Positions 62,237 through 64,000 of a stretch of 64,000 nucleotides of DNA are shown one piece after another (within the stretch, counting starts at the first letter, position 1; each line of letters starts with the position of its first letter). The position numbers were made by a program, and so were the translations under genes. Origin of the DNA: Bifidobacterium breve DSM 20213 = JCM 1192 (GTDB lineage Bacteria; Actinomycetota; Actinomycetes; Actinomycetales; Bifidobacteriaceae); contig NZ_AP012324.1 in assembly GCF_001025175.1 (NCBI RefSeq), positions 1,488,001 through 1,552,000 on the forward strand, given 5' to 3'. The notes beneath the pieces were generated by a model. That model was not told the DNA's origin. It saw only the letters and a program-made list of their open reading frames with translations, and made no database searches.

Positions 62237-64000
62237 TTAACGCCGGATGGATCCCTTGAATGGCTTATCCGGAGATAGCGCGACACGTCCCATATCAGTC
62301 CCCAGAACGTTCAGCGCAATCTCCGTGGGCTTCGAACAGCGCAACGTATATTCCACTGTCTGATCCGTCCATGTCGCATCCACTTGGATTCCGCCTCTTG
62401 CGCGGAGCGCATGGAAGGTTCCCTCATGCCAATCCTCCGGCAGGGCCGGAAGAATGCGAATCCAGCCATCGTGGCTTTGGACAAGCATCTCCGACAAAGC
62501 CGCCGGGAATCCAAGGTTCCCGTCAATCTGGAACGGCGGGTGGGCGCATAATCCGCTGCCGTACACGCCTCCGCCCAGCAGATTGGTTTCAGCGTTCGCA
62601 TCCACCGGCCGCAGGAACATGCCTATGATTCGTTTGGCATGCTCCGCATCACGCAGACGCGCCCACATGATCATGCGCCATACGATGCTCCAACCGGAAC
62701 CATCGTCGCCGCGCACTTCGAGGGATTTCCTAGCGGCTTCCTCCAGGTGCGGAGTCTGAGACGTGATGCCTGCACCAGGATGCAGTTCGTAAAGGTGGGA
62801 CAGATGGCGGTGCTGTGGATCGGATTCGATGAATTCGTCGTTCCATTCGAGGATTCTTCCATCAGCTCCCAATCGCGTTTCAGCCAGTTGGGAACGGACG
62901 GATTCCGCTTCATGGACCAGATCTCTGTCCTCTTCGTCAAGGTCTTCCAAATCGTGGGAAGCCTGAATTAAATCATCAAGCAGATTACGCACGATGGCCG
63001 TGGCATTCTCACTGCTTTGTGCAACGGATACCGGTTCTCCGTTCACCAAGAAACAGTTCTCCGGTGATGTTGCAGGGGACGGGGCCAGTCCATGCTTTGT
63101 CTCCGATAGGAAATCCATGCAGAATCGCGCGTTGTCCCGCATGATCGGCCAGATGCGGGCCAGGTACGATGCATCCTGGTTGAACAAATATTCATCGAAC
63201 AGGTTCCGGCACATCCATGCCTGACCGAACGGCCAGAACGACCACATCGGCTCGCCGTTCGCAGGAAGGGCCCTGCGCCAGAGATCGACATTATGGAAGA
63301 CCGCCGATCCTCGGCAGCCAAGAATCCTGTCAGCGGCGTCGTGCCCCGGCACTAGCAGCTCCTCATTCATGGAGACGAGCGGCTCGATGAGTTCTTGGAG
63401 GGCGCATGGGCCTGTCATCCAATAGTTCATCTCGACGTTGATGTTCGTTGTGTAGGCGCTGTACCAGTTCGGGAAATCCTTATGGTTCCAAATCCCCTGC
63501 AGATTCGCTGGCTGGGTGTGCGGTCTGGACGAGGAAATAAGCAGATACCGGCCGAAATCGAACATTGCCTCCGCCAGCATCTCCAGACGATGCGGCTCTT
63601 TTTTCTCATCCGAGCGAAGGATCGCCGAGAACGGTAGTTCCGTATCGTCATCATGAGCTGAACCGAGATGGATGGCCACCCTGTCGAAATATCTGCGGTA
63701 GTCCGCGATGCGGCGGTCGAGCATGGTCCGCAAGTCGGTCGACCACTCGTCGATGGTTTTCTCCAGATGGTCGGCGATAACCGTCATGCTTCGTTCCGGC
63801 TGCTGGTCGCTTCCCCTGAATCCGCTCATACTGCGGAAGCGGAGCGATAATCCGGTGATGTTCGAACATTGCAGACTGTTGTCACCCACATTGACGTCAC
63901 CACCTGTGACGGTAAGGGAGAACGCACCGGCGTACGCCATTCCAGTTCCGTCCTGCTCATCTTCCCAAGGATTTTCAGAAGGATGAGGGAGGAGCCCGAT
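62237..64000 (-). CDS. GH95 family glycosidase (fucosidase), 3' part
   Basis: The frame is open to the right edge, so about 587 C-terminal residues of a larger enzyme are seen. [20 protein letters not shown] and [13 protein letters not shown] correspond to the asparagine pair, the glutamate and the aspartate used by B. bifidum AfcA, a 1,2-alpha-L-fucosidase of the inverting GH95 type. It should remove fucose from milk oligosaccharides or mucin glycans, with alpha-L-galactosidase as the family alternative. No anchor is seen at the C-terminal end. The signal sequence, if any, is outside. It probably belongs to an accessory glycan locus. Confidence 0.9.
   Translation of the reverse strand: MGLLPHPSENPWEDEQDGTGMAYAGAFSLTVTGGDVNVGDNSLQCSNITGLSLRFRSMSGFRGSDQQPERSMTVIADHLEKTIDEWSTDLRTMLDRRIADYRRYFDRVAIHLGSAHDDDTELPFSAILRSDEKKEPHRLEMLAEAMFDFGRYLLISSSRPHTQPANLQGIWNHKDFPNWYSAYTTNINVEMNYWMTGPCALQELIEPLVSMNEELLVPGHDAADRILGCRGSAVFHNVDLWRRALPANGEPMWSFWPFGQAWMCRNLFDEYLFNQDASYLARIWPIMRDNARFCMDFLSETKHGLAPSPATSPENCFLVNGEPVSVAQSSENATAIVRNLLDDLIQASHDLEDLDEEDRDLVHEAESVRSQLAETRLGADGRILEWNDEFIESDPQHRHLSHLYELHPGAGITSQTPHLEEAARKSLEVRGDDGSGWSIVWRMIMWARLRDAEHAKRIIGMFLRPVDANAETNLLGGGVYGSGLCAHPPFQIDGNLGFPAALSEMLVQSHDGWIRILPALPEDWHEGTFHALRARGGIQVDATWTDQTVEYTLRCSKPTEIALNVLGTDMGRVALSPDKPFKGSIRR

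Overview
The window is a high-GC actinobacterial chromosome, almost certainly Bifidobacterium of the B. longum/breve group. The evidence is the tmRNA tag AKSNRTEFALAA, LexA boxes of the TCGAAC-N4-GTTCGA type, an actinobacterial HisA/PriA, and a division/cell-wall cluster ending in murC-ftsQ next to ssrA. At the right edge is a GH95 fucosidase of the kind used on host glycans and milk oligosaccharides.

Region 1 (1 to about 21.86 kb) is the lysogeny-side part of a tailed prophage, lying against the 3' end of ssrA. Leftward on the minus strand run a long early operon (19.48 to 6.4 kb) and then the packaging and head genes (terminase, HK97-type portal, protease, capsid, fibre, connector). The operon cuts off at base 1, so tail, lysis and the far attachment site lie outside the window. 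The early operon holds an antirepressor, a YqaJ nuclease with RecT, SSB and RusA, a replication initiator, three DNA methyltransferases, an HNH nuclease and many tiny proteins joined by ATGA, TGATG or TTGA overlaps. The lysogeny genes run rightward: a repressor, an ImmA-type metallopeptidase, a lipoprotein and a separately promoted winged-helix-like gene beside the attachment site. No integrase is visible in the window.

Region 2 (21.86 to 36.4 kb) is ssrA followed by the dcw cluster on the minus strand, in transcription order mraZ, rsmH, ftsL, ftsI, a MurE-like protein, murF, mraY, murD, ftsW, murG, murC, ftsQ. Four helically spaced MraZ repeats lie upstream of mraZ. The murE position is filled by a protein that has lost the nucleotide-binding loop.

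Region 3 (36.6 to 55.2 kb) is host core: HelD-like helicase, serA, nrdR, a LysM protein divergent from lexA across three SOS boxes, a cation-diffusion transporter, ldh, hflX, an RsmC-like methyltransferase, hrpA, an MFS transporter, glnA and a DUF2252 protein. A large inverted repeat fills the gap between the transporter and ldh.

Region 4 (55.3 to 64 kb) is a histidine operon (hisD-hisC-hisB-unknown-hisH-hisA), acylphosphatase, an aldo/keto reductase and the 3' part of the GH95 gene.

Most notable: two of the three phage methyltransferases contain poly-G tracts, one out of frame (G8) and one in frame (G9) next to its catalytic motif, suggesting phase variation. A repeat cluster inside the replication gene looks like an origin. 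A perfect LexA box sits inside the ImmA gene, and helically phased repeats flank the tmRNA attachment site.
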